43,135 nucleotides of DNA from Dechloromonas aromatica (nom. nud.) (GCA_017848965.1 JAFIHA010000032.1:1-43135); one strand, 5' to 3'. Positions 7,911-15,690 are shown, counted from the stretch's first letter. Notes: generated by a model from the sequence alone, not told the origin. Program-made: numbers and translations.

Positions 7911-7999
7911 TTTGTCCTGAACAAAAGTTAGACAAATCGTTGACAAAGGGGTTGTTGCTGACTATCTTACGAACAAAGCCCTGGTTTGTCCAGGACAAA
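7911..7999. promoter_or_regulatory. Candidate CarH/LitR operator: 11-bp repeats and two palindromes
   Basis: The 104-bp divergent space between the regulator (ATG 7908) and gpx (ATG 8013) holds five copies of ACAAA on the plus strand, at 7921, 7932, 7943, 7973 and 7995. The first three are exactly 11 bp apart and read TnnACAAA, and the last two are 22 bp apart. Eleven-bp head-to-tail repeats are the operator unit reported for CarH. Two 15-bp inverted repeats bracket the region: TTTGTCC-T-GAACAAA (7911-7925, one mismatch) covers the regulator's ribosome site, and TTTGTCC-A-GGACAAA (7985-7999, perfect) lies 13 bases before the gpx start. Binding by the neighbouring regulator is inferred from position and periodicity. 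Confidence 0.75.
7940..7968 (+). promoter_or_regulatory. Predicted sigma-70 promoter of the gpx-folE2-lipid operon
   Basis: TTGACA (7940-7945) is a perfect -35 hexamer. It is followed by a 17-base spacer and TATCTT (7963-7968, 4 of 6 matches) as -10, giving transcription from about 7975. The -35 lies within the third 11-bp ACAAA repeat, so a regulator bound there would exclude RNA polymerase, as expected for a dark-state repressor. Confidence 0.6.
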
Positions 8000-8012
8000 A
8001 TCGGAGATAAGC

Positions 8013-8582
8013 ATGTTGTCCACCCTGCGCCGCTGCCTCGCCGCCATCCTTTTCGCCATCACCGCGCTGGTCCCGGCGGCGGCGCGGGCGGCGGATTGTC
8101 CGCCGCTGCTCGAGCATCGCTTCGCCGATCTCAAGGACGGCCGGCCGCTGTCGCTCTGCCAGTTCTCCGGCAAGGTGATTCTGGTGGTCAATACCGCCAG
8201 CTACTGCGGCTTCACCTCGCAGTACGAGGGACTGGAAGCGCTCTACGCCCGGCTGCGCGAGCGCGGCCTGGTGGTACTGGGTTTTCCGTCGAACGATTTC
8301 GGCGAGCAGGAGCCGGGCAGCGACCGGCAAATTGCCGACTTCTGCCGCTCGACCTATGGCGTTGAATTTCCCATGGTGGCGAAGACCGTGGTCAAGGGGA
8401 AGGATGCTAATCCCTTCTACCGGCAGCTGGCGCAACTGACCGGCAGCCGGCCGCAGTGGAATTTCCACAAGTACCTGATCAGCCGCGATAGCCGCCGGGT
8501 GCTGGCCTTCGGCAGCAGCACGCGCCCCGACGAGCCTGCCTTCCTGAAACAGCTCGAGGCCTTCCTCGACGCCGCCCCCTGA
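8013..8582 (+). CDS. Exported glutathione peroxidase-like thiol peroxidase
   Basis: A 189-residue peroxidase of the GPx family that reduces hydrogen or lipid peroxides. Residues 1-27 form a typical Sec signal peptide (basic start, hydrophobic core, cleavage near ARA-AD), so it acts in the periplasm, which is unusual since most bacterial GPx are cytosolic. The catalytic residues are visible: peroxidatic Cys65 in NTASYCGFTSQY, the glutamine in FGEQEPG, and tryptophan in WNFHKYLI. Cys rather than selenocysteine suggests thioredoxin-like reductants. ATG 8013 is preceded by GGAGATAAGC. It is the first gene of the operon facing the CarH-like regulator. Protection of membrane lipids from light-generated peroxides is an inference from this context. 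Confidence 0.93.
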   Translation: MLSTLRRCLAAILFAITALVPAAARAADCPPLLEHRFADLKDGRPLSLCQFSGKVILVVNTASYCGFTSQYEGLEALYARLRERGLVVLGFPSNDFGEQEPGSDRQIADFCRSTYGVEFPMVAKTVVKGKDANPFYRQLAQLTGSRPQWNFHKYLISRDSRRVLAFGSSTRPDEPAFLKQLEAFLDAAP

Positions 8583-8603
8583 ACCCGCCCCCCGGAGAAC
8601 CCC

Positions 8604-9404
8604 ATGAACGCCCCCGAAAAGCTCTTCCTGCCCGATGTCCAGTCCACGCCCGACGACCGCCTGCTGGCGATCCAGAAAGTCGGCGTCAAGGGGCTGCGCT
8701 ACCCGGTCCAGCTGCTGGCCGCCAACGGCCACAGCCAGTCCACCGTCGCCACGCTGGCGATGACCGTCGGCCTGGGCGCCGCGGTCAAGGGCACGCACAT
8801 GTCGCGCTTCATCGAACTGCTCGAAGAGCGGCGCGGCGTGCTCAGCCAGGAAGGCATGTTCCGCCTGCTCGAGGAAATGCTGCTGCGCCTGGACGCCAGC
8901 AGCGGCCGCATCGAGATGCGCTTTCCCTGGTTCATCCGCAAGCAGGCGCCGGTCTCCGGCGTCGAAAGCCTGCTCGATTACGACGCCGCCTTCATCGTCG
9001 AACGCGAGGAAGTACGTTACCCGACGCTGACCCTGGCGGTGACGGCGCCGGTGACCAGCCTCTGTCCGTGCTCGAAGAAGATTGCCGACTACGGCGCGCA
9101 CAACCAGCGCTCGCTGATCACCCTCGAGGTCCGCCTCAACGCCATGCTCGGCATCGAGGAGCTGGTACGCATCGCCGAGGACGAGGCGTCGTGCGAGGTG
9201 TTCGGGCTGCTCAAGCGGCCGGACGAGAAATGGGTCACCGAACGCGCCTACGACAACCCGAAGTTCGTCGAGGACCTGGTCCGCGACATCGCGCTGCGCC
9301 TGATGAAGGAGCCGCGGATCGCATCCTGGCGCGTGATTTCCGAGAACTTCGAGTCGATCCACAACCACTCCGCCTACGCGGAACTTTCCGGCAGCAACGC
9401 CTGA
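8604..9404 (+). CDS. folE2: GTP cyclohydrolase FolE2 (type IB)
   Basis: A 266-residue FolE2 enzyme that converts GTP to 7,8-dihydroneopterin triphosphate, the first step to tetrahydrofolate and other pterins. It belongs to the metal-flexible (not strictly zinc-dependent) type IB class. Hallmarks are LPDVQSTPDDR near the start, TSLCPCSKKIADYGAHNQRS containing the conserved cysteine, EDEASCEVFGLLKRPDEK, and the C-terminal ENFESIHNHSAYA histidines. A GGAGA site precedes the ATG. It sits 21 bases after gpx. FolE-type genes have been reported among light-induced genes in bacteria with LitR regulators, where folate could feed the methenyl-THF antenna of photolyases. No photolyase is in this window, so that role is speculative. 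Confidence 0.95.
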   Translation: MNAPEKLFLPDVQSTPDDRLLAIQKVGVKGLRYPVQLLAANGHSQSTVATLAMTVGLGAAVKGTHMSRFIELLEERRGVLSQEGMFRLLEEMLLRLDASSGRIEMRFPWFIRKQAPVSGVESLLDYDAAFIVEREEVRYPTLTLAVTAPVTSLCPCSKKIADYGAHNQRSLITLEVRLNAMLGIEELVRIAEDEASCEVFGLLKRPDEKWVTERAYDNPKFVEDLVRDIALRLMKEPRIASWRVISENFESIHNHSAYAELSGSNA

Positions 9405-9413
9405 GGAGGAATC

Positions 9414-10730
9414 ATGGACCGGATCAACCGTCAGCGCATCGCCGTCGTCGGCGCCGGCATCTCGGGCCTGGCCAGTGCCTGGCTGCTGTCGCGCCGCTAC
9501 GACGTGACCCTGTTCGAGGCCGGCAACTACCTCGGCGGTCACACCAATACCGTCGATGTCACCGTCGATGGCTGCACGCATCCGGTCGATACCGGTTTCC
9601 TGGTTTTCAACGAGCGTACCTATCCCAACCTGATCGCCATGTTCGCCTTGCTCGGGGTCGATTCGGTGGCGACCGAGATGTCGTTCGCGGTCAGCCTGCG
9701 CAAGCCCGAACTCGAATGGGCAGGCAGCAACCTGGCCACGGTCTTCGGCCAGAAGCGCAATTTGCTGCGCCCGGCCTTCTGGCGCATGCTCGGCGACATC
9801 CTGCGCTTCAACCGCGAAAGCACCGCCTGGCTGCTCACTCATCCCGGCGATTCGCGCAGCCTCGGCGAGTTTCTCGACGCCGGCGGCTATTCGCGCGAAT
9901 TCGCCGACTGGTACCTGCTGCCAATGGCGGCCGCCATCTGGTCCTGCCCGACCGGGCAGATGCGCGCCATGCCGCTCGGGCCCTTCGTCCGTTTCTGCAA
10001 CAACCACGGCCTGCTGCAGATTTTCGACCGGCCGGCCTGGCGCACCGTCAGCGGCGGCGCCCGGACCTATGTGCGCAAGCTTGCCGAGCAGCTCGACGAC
10101 GTCCGTGTCGCCTGCCCGGTCAGCGCCGTCACCCGCGAAGCGGGTGGCCTGCGGGTGACGCATGCGCGCGGTAGCGACCATTACGACCAGGTGGTGATGG
10201 CCTGCCACAGCGACCAGTCGCTGGCCATCCTCGGCTACACCGCCAGCGACGCCCAGCGCGAGGTGCTGGCGGCGATCCGCTACCAGCCGAACCGGGCGGT
10301 CCTGCATACCGATCCGGCCCTGCTGCCGCGCCAGCGCTCGCTGTGGTCGGCGTGGAACTATTTTGCCGGCGAAGGCGCGCCGGGCGAGCAGCCAGTCGGC
10401 GTTTCCTACCTGATCAACAAGCTGCAGCCGCTGCCTTTCTCGACGCCGGTGGTGGTGACCCTCAACCCGGTCAGCGAGCCGGCGCCGGACAAGATTCTGG
10501 CCGAGTTCGACTATGCCCACCCCGTGTTCGACGCCGCCGCCATCGCCGCCCAGGAAAGGCTGCCCGAGGTCCAGGGTGAGAACGGCATCTGGCTGGCCGG
10601 CGCCTGGGGCAGCTACGGCTTCCACGAGGACGGCCTCAAGTCGGCCTTGCGCGTCGCCAATGCGCTTGGCGTCCAGGCACCCTGGCAGGGCAGCGTCGCC
10701 GAACTGCTGGCCGAAACCGAGACGGCCTGA
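9414..10730 (+). CDS. FAD-dependent amine-oxidase-like protein of the lipid operon
   Basis: A 438-residue flavoprotein. The N-terminus IAVVGAGISGLASAWLL has the Rossmann GxGxxG (13-18), followed by FEAGNYLGGHTNTVDV, typical of the NAD(P)-binding/amine oxidase superfamily. The C-terminus has GIWLAGAWGSYGFHEDGLKSA, the FAD-closing segment. Proteins of this type are constantly found beside DUF1365 and CFA-like methyltransferase genes and are often mis-annotated as cyclopropane synthesis or amine oxidase. In Rhodobacter a related flavoprotein in the singlet-oxygen-induced operon takes part in making furan fatty acids (from memory). A role as fatty-acyl desaturase or oxidase is therefore plausible but not shown by sequence alone. 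A strong GAGGAGG ribosome site precedes the ATG. Confidence 0.88.
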   Translation: MDRINRQRIAVVGAGISGLASAWLLSRRYDVTLFEAGNYLGGHTNTVDVTVDGCTHPVDTGFLVFNERTYPNLIAMFALLGVDSVATEMSFAVSLRKPELEWAGSNLATVFGQKRNLLRPAFWRMLGDILRFNRESTAWLLTHPGDSRSLGEFLDAGGYSREFADWYLLPMAAAIWSCPTGQMRAMPLGPFVRFCNNHGLLQIFDRPAWRTVSGGARTYVRKLAEQLDDVRVACPVSAVTREAGGLRVTHARGSDHYDQVVMACHSDQSLAILGYTASDAQREVLAAIRYQPNRAVLHTDPALLPRQRSLWSAWNYFAGEGAPGEQPVGVSYLINKLQPLPFSTPVVVTLNPVSEPAPDKILAEFDYAHPVFDAAAIAAQERLPEVQGENGIWLAGAWGSYGFHEDGLKSALRVANALGVQAPWQGSVAELLAETETA

Positions 10731-10737
10731 GCTCATC

Positions 10738-11508
10738 ATGCGCGGCACGCCCGAACTCTTCCTTGGCCACGTCATGCACCGGCGCCTGCGGCCGGCGGTC
10801 AATGCCTTCGTCTATCCGGTGTTCTACCTCCAGCTGCCGGTGCGCCGACTGGGCGAGTGCGACTGCGGCATCTTCTCGGTCGACCGCCGCAACATCCTGT
10901 CGCTGCGCAGCAAGGACCATGGTCCGCGCGACGGTTCGCCGCTGCTGCCGTGGATCACCGGCGTGTTGTGCGCGCACGGCCTGCCCGACGACGGCGAGAT
11001 CATGCTGCAGACCTTCCCGCGCGTTTTCGGTTACGTCTTCAATCCGGTCAGTTTCTGGTTCTGCCGCGACCGCGCCGGCGCGCTGATCGCCGTCCTCGCC
11101 GAAGTGAACAACACCTTCGGCGGTCATCACAGCTACCTGCTGCACGACCACGGCCGGCCGCTGGCCGACGGTGCCGAACTGCAGGCCGCCAAGATATTCC
11201 ACGTCTCGCCCTTCTGCGAGGTGGAAGGTGGCTACCGCTTCCGTTTCCGCCTCGAGCGGGATACCCAGGTGGCCCGCATCGACTACGCCGACGCCGACGG
11301 CGACCTGCTGCTCACCTCGATTTCCGGCCGTCCGAAGGGCTGGCGTGCGGGCAGCCTGTTGCGCAATTTCCTGCGCATGCCGCTGCTGACGGCCGGCGTC
11401 ATCTTCCGCATTCACTGGCAGGCGCTCAAATTGTGGCTGAAGGGCGTGCCCTTCGTCGGCGCCAATCCGGGCAGCAAGGGCCCGCTACTTCAGGAGACCA
11501 GCAAATGA
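10738..11508 (+). CDS. DUF1365 family protein
   Basis: A 256-residue protein with the DUF1365 signature: LFLGHVMHRRLRPAVNAFVYPVFYL at the start, FPRVFGYVFNPVSFWFC, EVNNTFGGHHSYLL, and KIFHVSPFCEVEGGYRFRF. The conserved His, Asn and aromatic residues suggest an enzyme, but no mechanism can be read from sequence. Family members co-occur with the flavoprotein upstream and the CFA-like methyltransferase downstream, pointing to a shared fatty-acid modification pathway (possibly the oxygen-incorporating step of furan fatty acid formation; inference). The start is ATG 10738, matching the family N-terminus; longer in-frame starts run into the previous gene. Its stop overlaps the next start as ATGA. 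Confidence 0.88.
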   Translation: MRGTPELFLGHVMHRRLRPAVNAFVYPVFYLQLPVRRLGECDCGIFSVDRRNILSLRSKDHGPRDGSPLLPWITGVLCAHGLPDDGEIMLQTFPRVFGYVFNPVSFWFCRDRAGALIAVLAEVNNTFGGHHSYLLHDHGRPLADGAELQAAKIFHVSPFCEVEGGYRFRFRLERDTQVARIDYADADGDLLLTSISGRPKGWRAGSLLRNFLRMPLLTAGVIFRIHWQALKLWLKGVPFVGANPGSKGPLLQETSK

Positions 11509-12695
11509 ACGAAACCCTGACCCTGCGCGGCGGCCGTCGGCCGGCCCGCGACACCCGGACCGTCTTCGAGTTGCTCGCCGGCTTTCGCGGCGGCCTGCTC
11601 GAAATCCGCCTGGCGGACGGCAGCAATACCCTGTTCGGCGACGGCGACAGCGGCGTCAGCCTGCAGGTGCACGACGAAGCGATGTTCAGCCGGGTACTCG
11701 CCCGCGGCGACATCGGCCTGGCCGAAGCCTACCTCGACGGCCACTGGGACAGCCACGACCTGAGCGGCGTGCTGGCATTGCTGGCCGGCAACCGGGAGAC
11801 GCTGCGCCAGGCCGTGTACGGCTCCTGGGGTGCCTTGCTGCTGGCCCGCCTTCGCCACCTGCTCAACCGCAACAGCCGCAGCGGCAGCCGGCGCAACATC
11901 CTTGCACACTATGACCTGGGCAATGACTTCTACCGCCTGTGGCTGGATCGCACGATGAGCTATTCGTCGGCCATTTATCGCGACGCCGACGACGGTAGCC
12001 TGGAAAGTGCCCAGCAGGCCAAGTACCGGCGCATCCTCGACCGCCTGCAGGCGCAACCGGGCCAGCAGATTCTGGAAATCGGCTGCGGCTGGGGTGGCTT
12101 CGCCCGCATGGCCTGCGACGACGGGCTGGCGCTCACCGGGCTGACGCTGTCGCCGGCGCAACTCGCCTGGGCGCAGAACCGGGTGCCGGAAGCCGACCTG
12201 CGCCTGCAGGATTACCGCGACCTGAACGAGCGCTTCGATCATGTCGTCTCAATCGAGATGTTCGAAGCGGTCGGCGAGCGCTGGTGGCCGACCTATTTCG
12301 CCAAGCTGGCTGGCGCCCTCAAGCCCGGCGGCAAGGCCGTGGTCCAGAGCATCACCATCGCCGACGATCTTTTTGCCGACTACCGCAAGGGGACCGACTT
12401 CATCCAGCAGTACATTTTCCCCGGCGGCATGCTGCCCTCGCGCAACGCCTTCCGTGCCGCTGCAGCGCGCCAGGGGCTGGTGGTGCATGACGAATTTGCC
12501 TTCGGTCGCGACTACGCGCGCACCCTGGCCGAGTGGCGGCAGGCCTTCGAGGATAACTGGCCGGCCATCCGCCAGCAGGGCTTCGACGAGCGTTTCCGCC
12601 GCCTGTGGCGTTTCTACCTGGCCTACTGCGAGGCCGGTTTCCTGGCCGGCAATATCGACGTGGTCCAGTTCGAGCTCGCTCATGCGCCGGCGTAG
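11505..12695 (+). CDS. CFA-synthase-like SAM-dependent fatty acid methyltransferase
   Basis: A 396-residue member of the cyclopropane fatty acid synthase family, which transfers a methyl from SAM to unsaturated acyl chains in phospholipids. Visible blocks are HYDLGNDFYRLWLD, the SAM-binding LEIGCGWGG (~190-198), IEMFEAVGERWW (E254), FIQQYIFPGGMLPS and DYARTLAEW. Compared with E. coli Cfa, two of the five bicarbonate-binding residues differ: the cysteine of YSC is Ser155 and the histidine of LHTIG is Gln281. The glutamate and tyrosine remain. This fits a subfamily making another product (methyl-branched, methylene or furan precursor) instead of a cyclopropane. The start overlaps the DUF1365 stop (ATGA), and its end overlaps the next gene by 14 bases. 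Confidence 0.92.
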   Translation: MNETLTLRGGRRPARDTRTVFELLAGFRGGLLEIRLADGSNTLFGDGDSGVSLQVHDEAMFSRVLARGDIGLAEAYLDGHWDSHDLSGVLALLAGNRETLRQAVYGSWGALLLARLRHLLNRNSRSGSRRNILAHYDLGNDFYRLWLDRTMSYSSAIYRDADDGSLESAQQAKYRRILDRLQAQPGQQILEIGCGWGGFARMACDDGLALTGLTLSPAQLAWAQNRVPEADLRLQDYRDLNERFDHVVSIEMFEAVGERWWPTYFAKLAGALKPGGKAVVQSITIADDLFADYRKGTDFIQQYIFPGGMLPSRNAFRAAAARQGLVVHDEFAFGRDYARTLAEWRQAFEDNWPAIRQQGFDERFRRLWRFYLAYCEAGFLAGNIDVVQFELAHAPA

Positions 12696-13176
12696 CCTGC
12701 TCCTGGCCGGGCTGGCGGCCCTGTGCTGGCCGCTGGCCGGCAGTGCCAGCCCGATGCAGGGGCTGCGTGTGCGCGGTCGCGGCAGCTTCCGCCGCTTCGG
12801 CTTTCACGTCTACGACGCCACCCTGTGGACCGGCGAAGTTCCCGACGGCCCGCCGCTGGCCCTGCGCCTCGACTACCGGCGCAAGCTGTCCGGCCAGGCC
12901 ATCGCCGAGGCCAGCACCAGCGAGATGCGCCGCCTGGTTGACGACGAGTCGCAACTGGCGACCTGGGACCAGGCCATGCGCCGGATTTTCCCCGACGTGC
13001 GCGACGGCGACCACCTGCTCGGCGTGTGGCGCGACGACGGCGCCTATTTCTACCAGAACGATGCCCTGATCGGCGCCGTGCGCGACCCCGCCTTCGCCCG
13101 TGCCTTCTTCGGCATCTGGCTCGATCCGCGCAGCAGCGCCCCGGCCCTGCGTGCCGCCTTGCTCGGGCAGGGCTGA
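12682..13176 (+). CDS. Chalcone-isomerase-like exported protein
   Basis: A 164-residue protein with an N-terminal signal sequence (MRRRSLLLAGLAALCWPLAGS, cleavage after GSA). Its mature part resembles the bacterial chalcone isomerase-like domain (LRVRGRGSFRRFGFHVYDATLWTG; DQAMRRIFPDVRDGDHLLGVW). In plants related non-catalytic folds bind fatty acids, so a periplasmic lipid-binding role would suit this operon, but that is inference. The ATG at 12682 lies inside the end of the methyltransferase gene (14-base overlap), implying translational coupling. The next gene starts one base after its stop. Confidence 0.8.
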   Translation: MRRRSLLLAGLAALCWPLAGSASPMQGLRVRGRGSFRRFGFHVYDATLWTGEVPDGPPLALRLDYRRKLSGQAIAEASTSEMRRLVDDESQLATWDQAMRRIFPDVRDGDHLLGVWRDDGAYFYQNDALIGAVRDPAFARAFFGIWLDPRSSAPALRAALLGQG

Positions 13177-13177
13177 G

Positions 13178-14401
13178 ATGCGCCCGCTGCCGACCCTGGC
13201 CTACGGCCTGCTGGCGCTGCCCCTGGCATTCGCCGCGCTGCCGCTGTACGTCCATGTGCCGGCCTTCTACGCCAATGTCACCGGTCTCGACCTCGGTCTG
13301 CTTGGCGCCATCCTGCTGCTCGCCCGCCTGCTCGACGCCGGCATCGATCCCTGGCTGGGCTGGCTGGCCGACCGGGTGTCGCGCCGGCGCATGGTGGCCG
13401 TCTCCCTGTTGCCTTTCGCTGTCGGTTTCGTCGCCCTGCTCAACCCGCCGGTGGAACACGCCGCGCCCTGGCTGCTGGCCAGCCTGCTGCTGACCTACGC
13501 CGGTTTCTCCGCCGCCACCGTCGCCTATCAGGCCTGGGGCGCGGCGGTCGGCAGCGACGCGCCGGAGCGCACCCGGCTGGTTGCCTCGCGCGAGGCTTTC
13601 GGCCTGCTCGGCGTGCTCGTCGCCGCCGCCCTGCCGGCCCTGCTGGCGGCCGCACTCAATGATGGCATCGCCCGCCTGGCCTGGGTCCTGCCGGTGCTGC
13701 TGGTGCTCGCCGGAGGCGTCACCCTGGCCCGGGTTGGCGAGGGTGACCCCCGGGTGGCGGTCGGCAGCGCCCTGCTGCCAGCGCTGCGCGCGGTGCTGCG
13801 CGATACCGCCTTCCGCCGGTTGTTGCTGGTCTTCATCTGCAACGGCTTCGCCGCGGCGATGCCGGCGACGCTGTTCCTGTTCTTCGTCGCCGACATCCTG
13901 CAGGCGGAGAGCGCCAGCGGTCCGCTGCTGGCTGCCTACTTCCTGGCCGGGGCGGCGTCGCTGCCACTGTGGCTGAAGCTGTCCGTGCGCATCGGCCGGC
14001 CGCGCGCCTGGTTGCTGGCGATGGGCGTGGCCATGCTCGCCTTTGCCGGCGCCGGACTGCTCGGGTCGGGCGATGTGGCGCTGTTCGCCGTCGTCTGTGT
14101 CGCTTCGGGGCTGGCGCTGGGCGCCGACCTGGCCCTGCCGGCGGCGCTGGCGGCCGATCTCGGCGAGCGCCAGGGGCGTTCGGGCGCCTGTTTCGGGGTG
14201 TGGAACTTCTTCGCCAAGCTCAATCTGGCGTTGGCCGCCGGCATCGCCCTGCCGCTACTCGGCGTCTTCGATTACCGGCCGGGCAGCGATCAGGGACAAA
14301 CCGCCCTGGTCTTCGCTTATGCCCTGCTGCCGCTGCTGTTCAAGGCGCTGGCCGCCTTCCTGTTGTGGCGCTGGCGCAATTCACTGGAGGTCGAATCATG
14401 A
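13178..14401 (+). CDS. GPH/MFS-type membrane transporter
   Basis: A 407-residue integral membrane protein with about twelve hydrophobic helices. RLLDAGIDPWLGWLADRVSRRR after the second helix is the cytoplasmic loop typical of the glycoside-pentoside-hexuronide (melibiose carrier) branch of the major facilitator superfamily. A GPH-type gene is also part of the singlet-oxygen-induced lipid operon of Rhodobacter (from memory), so its partner role is conserved. The substrate is unknown. A lipid or lipid precursor is possible in this setting, and a sugar is what the family name suggests. The start at 13178 follows the preceding stop by one base. The stop overlaps the next ATG (ATGA). Confidence 0.87.
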   Translation: MRPLPTLAYGLLALPLAFAALPLYVHVPAFYANVTGLDLGLLGAILLLARLLDAGIDPWLGWLADRVSRRRMVAVSLLPFAVGFVALLNPPVEHAAPWLLASLLLTYAGFSAATVAYQAWGAAVGSDAPERTRLVASREAFGLLGVLVAAALPALLAAALNDGIARLAWVLPVLLVLAGGVTLARVGEGDPRVAVGSALLPALRAVLRDTAFRRLLLVFICNGFAAAMPATLFLFFVADILQAESASGPLLAAYFLAGAASLPLWLKLSVRIGRPRAWLLAMGVAMLAFAGAGLLGSGDVALFAVVCVASGLALGADLALPAALAADLGERQGRSGACFGVWNFFAKLNLALAAGIALPLLGVFDYRPGSDQGQTALVFAYALLPLLFKALAAFLLWRWRNSLEVES

Positions 14402-14919
14402 AACTACTGGCTGCTGCCTTGTTGTCGCTCGGGCTGGCCGCTTGCGCGACGCCTGGCGTCGAACATTACCGGGCCGAGCAACCGCGCCTGGTCCTCGAAC
14501 AGTATTTCTCCGGCAAGCTCGACGCCTGGGGCATGTTCCAGGGCCGCGACGGCGCCGTGCAGAAGCGTTTCCACGTCGTCATCGACGCCAGTTGGCAAGG
14601 TGACACCGGCGTTCTCGACGAGCAGTTCACCTGGTCCGACGGCACCACTTCACGTCGGGTGTGGACCTTGCGCCGGCAGCCCGACGGTCGCTACATCGGT
14701 ACCGCCGACGACGTGGTTGGCGAGGCCATCGGCGAAGTCTCGGGCAATGCGCTGCGCTGGCGCTACGTGCTGGCGTTGCCGGTCGACGGCAAGGTGTACC
14801 ACGTCGATTTCGACGACTGGATGTTCCTGGTCGACGACAAGGTGATGCTCAACCGCTCGCGCATGTCGAAGTGGGGCTTCCACCTCGGCGAAGTCACGCT
14901 GAGTTTCACCAAGCGTTGA
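14398..14919 (+). CDS. DUF3833 lipoprotein
   Basis: A 173-residue predicted lipoprotein. The signal peptide ends in the lipobox LAAC with acylated Cys16. The mature part matches DUF3833: YFSGKLDAWGMFQGRDGAVQKRF, LDEQFTWSDGTTSRRVW, and the aromatic YHVDFDDWMFLVDDKVMLNRSRMSKWGF near the end. The family appears to form a lipocalin-like beta structure and often neighbours CFA-like methyltransferases, DUF1365 and SDR genes, consistent with a membrane-lipid role at the periplasmic face (inference). It overlaps the transporter stop by four bases. Confidence 0.87.
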   Translation: MKLLAAALLSLGLAACATPGVEHYRAEQPRLVLEQYFSGKLDAWGMFQGRDGAVQKRFHVVIDASWQGDTGVLDEQFTWSDGTTSRRVWTLRRQPDGRYIGTADDVVGEAIGEVSGNALRWRYVLALPVDGKVYHVDFDDWMFLVDDKVMLNRSRMSKWGFHLGEVTLSFTKR

Positions 14920-14927
14920 GCGGCGAC

Positions 14928-15689
14928 ATGGCAGGCAATCCGCGGATCAAGGACTGGTCGGGCAAGCGGGTCTGGTTGCTCGGCGCCTCGACCGGCATCG
15001 GCGCCGCGCTGGCGCGGGCACTGGCGGCGCGCGGCGCCCGCCTGGCACTCAGCGGCCGGCGCGCCGAAGCGCTGGCGGCGCTGGCCATCCCCGGCGCCCG
15101 TTGTTTGCCCTGCGATGTCACCGATGCCGCTGCCCTGGCCGCCGCCACTGCCGAGCTTTGCCGCGAGTGGGGCGGAGTCGACCTGGTCGTCTACCTGGCC
15201 GGCGACTACGTGCCGATGGGCGCCGACAACTTCGATCTGGCGACGGCCGAGCGCCTGATTGCGGTCAATTTCAATGGCGCCCTGCGCCTGACCGCCGCCG
15301 TCCTGCCCGAGCTGCGCCCGGGCGGCGGCATCGCCTTCGTCGCCAGCGTCGCCGGCTACCGCGGCCTGCCCAAGGCACTGGCTTACGGTCCGGGCAAGGC
15401 GGCGCTGATCCACTTCGCCGAATGCCTGCACCTCGACCTGGCGCCGCGCGGCATCGGCGTCTGGGCGATCAACCCGGGCTTCGTCGCCACCCGCCTGACG
15501 GCGCAGAACGATTTCGCGATGCCGGCCCTGCTCACGCCGGAGGCGGCGGCGCAGGCAACGCTCGATGGCCTGGCTGGCGGCGCTTTCGAAATCCACTACC
15601 CGAAGCGCTTCACCCGCGTCCTCAAGCTGCTCTCGCTGCTGCCCTACCGCTGGTATTTCCCCCTCATCCGTCGTTTCACCGGAGGCTGA
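14928..15689 (+). CDS. Short-chain dehydrogenase/reductase
   Basis: A 253-residue classical SDR. The cofactor-binding WLLGASTGIGAAL (TGxxxGIG type, 19-25), the VVYLAGDY segment, the catalytic serine in ASVAGYRG, and Y153-x-x-x-K157 (YGPGK) are present, followed by INPGFVATRLT. It is therefore an NAD(P)H-dependent oxidoreductase with all active-site residues. The C-terminal ~40 residues (PKRFTRVLKLLSLLPYRWYFPLI) are hydrophobic and basic and may associate with membrane, which suits a lipid substrate. Its place in the operon matches that of an SDR in Rhodobacter's singlet-oxygen cluster. The substrate is unknown. Confidence 0.9.
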   Translation: MAGNPRIKDWSGKRVWLLGASTGIGAALARALAARGARLALSGRRAEALAALAIPGARCLPCDVTDAAALAAATAELCREWGGVDLVVYLAGDYVPMGADNFDLATAERLIAVNFNGALRLTAAVLPELRPGGGIAFVASVAGYRGLPKALAYGPGKAALIHFAECLHLDLAPRGIGVWAINPGFVATRLTAQNDFAMPALLTPEAAAQATLDGLAGGAFEIHYPKRFTRVLKLLSLLPYRWYFPLIRRFTGG

Positions 15690-15690
15690 C

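Noticed and set aside
6473..7924. An apparent 483-residue fusion upstream of rfaE2
   Set aside because: The first two thirds is an out-of-frame translation of the MerR/B12 gene; the RfaE2 domain starts at its own ATG at 6961 with normal length.
7962..10802. A 946-codon open frame on the minus strand across gpx, folE2 and the flavoprotein gene
   Set aside because: It is antisense to three genes with clear family motifs and ribosome sites; its translation is low-complexity His/Gln/Arg/Gly-rich with no domain. Such frames are an effect of high third-position GC.
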